A stretch of DNA of 36,226 bases from assembly GCA_902533295.1 (NCBI GenBank), contig CACALG010000005.1, positions 1-36,226 of the forward strand, in the 5' to 3' direction. This document shows positions 35,829 through 36,226 of the stretch, in pieces; within the stretch, counting starts at the first letter, position 1, and each line of letters starts with the position of its first letter. Made by a program: the position numbers and the translations under genes. The notes under the pieces are model-generated. The model was not told the origin of the DNA. It worked only from the letters and a program-made list of their open reading frames with translations, and made no database searches. The DNA is from an uncultured marine group III euryarchaeote (GTDB lineage: Archaea; Thermoplasmatota; Poseidoniia; MGIII; CG-Epi1).

Positions 35829-36226
35829 TTATTCGGGTACCACTGTAAGAGTGATTCCTTCTGCATGTGTAACTTTTACCTTAATTCCTTTTTCAATATT
35901 AGATTCTGATGTAGCTCTGAATTCTTCTCTACCAATTTTTGCTTTTCCAGTCATATCATTAGCAACTACTTCTTTAGTTACAATACCTGATTTTCCAACC
36001 ATTGATTCGATACTCATCTCACTAGGTGTATCTGGTGGTGCTAAGGATTGATACATTGTCATTGTTCCATACAAAGATCCAATACCCACTATTAACCCTA
36101 TTACAAGCAAAGCCCCAGGACTTAAGTTCAACGTCGATTCAAAAGTCATTAGAATGCCTAAGACTATGAATACAGTGCCTGGTACTGCAATCAAAAATCC
36201 TGGCTGAAATACTTCTACAACAAATA
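35829..36226 (-). CDS. NfeD-like membrane protein, 5'-partial at the right window edge
   Basis: Reading frame continues past the ORF-track start: FVVEVFQPGFLIAVPGTVFIVLGIL matches NfeD N-terminal topology; C-terminal OB-like GKSGIVTKEVVANDMTGKAKIGREEFRATSESNIEKGIKVKVTHAEGITLTVVPE. Adjacent to the SPFH partner. Confidence 0.88.
   Translation of the reverse strand, partial: FVVEVFQPGFLIAVPGTVFIVLGILMTFESTLNLSPGALLVIGLIVGIGSLYGTMTMYQSLAPPDTPSEMSIESMVGKSGIVTKEVVANDMTGKAKIGREEFRATSESNIEKGIKVKVTHAEGITLTVVPE

Noticed and set aside
1-36226. tRNA/rRNA genes, transposases, integrases, CRISPR-Cas
   Set aside because: No T-loop (GGTTCGAATCC-like) plus acceptor pairing was recognised by eye, and no ORF resembles a transposase, integrase or Cas protein. 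A tRNAscan/Infernal run would be needed to exclude small RNAs completely.

Overview
This 36.2 kb window is gene-dense and AT-rich, and looks like euryarchaeal chromosome. The gene content (archaeal ProRS, Pth2, ArcS/RaSEA, AglB/STT3, archaeal type IV pilin, SPFH/NfeD, many large Asp/Asn-rich surface proteins) fits Marine Group II / Poseidoniales, but that placement is inference. From left to right I read: (i) a very large secreted ELWxxDGT-repeat protein with Ca-binding DxDxDG repeats on the minus strand, running off the left edge and absent from the ORF track; (ii) a membrane-anchored coiled-coil SAP-domain protein, a short tatA gene also missing from the ORF track, and divergent tatC; (iii) a T4 endonuclease V-type pyrimidine-dimer glycosylase; (iv) a DUF255/thioredoxin-like protein, MutS, and a site-2 protease with a PKD-like domain; (v) a tyrosine/homogentisate catabolic operon (HPPD, HGD, unknown protein, FAH) with no recognisable maleylacetoacetate isomerase; (vi) a 2.3-kaa STT3/AglB oligosaccharyltransferase with a ~1375-aa C-terminal extension of surface-type Ig/prealbumin-like repeats; (vii) two small unrelated genes with near-identical 5' and 3' flanks, a cassette-like arrangement; (viii) a type IV pilin, ProS, signal peptidase I, a zinc-ribbon protein, Pth2, a DUF1616-like protein, the archaeosine synthase pair RaSEA/ArcS, and an SPFH-NfeD pair cut by the right edge. 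The best candidates for something undescribed are the STT3 giant fusion, the unknown protein in the homogentisate operon, the cassette-like repeat-flanked gene pair and the SAP/coiled-coil membrane protein. I saw no rRNA, tRNA, CRISPR array or transposase.
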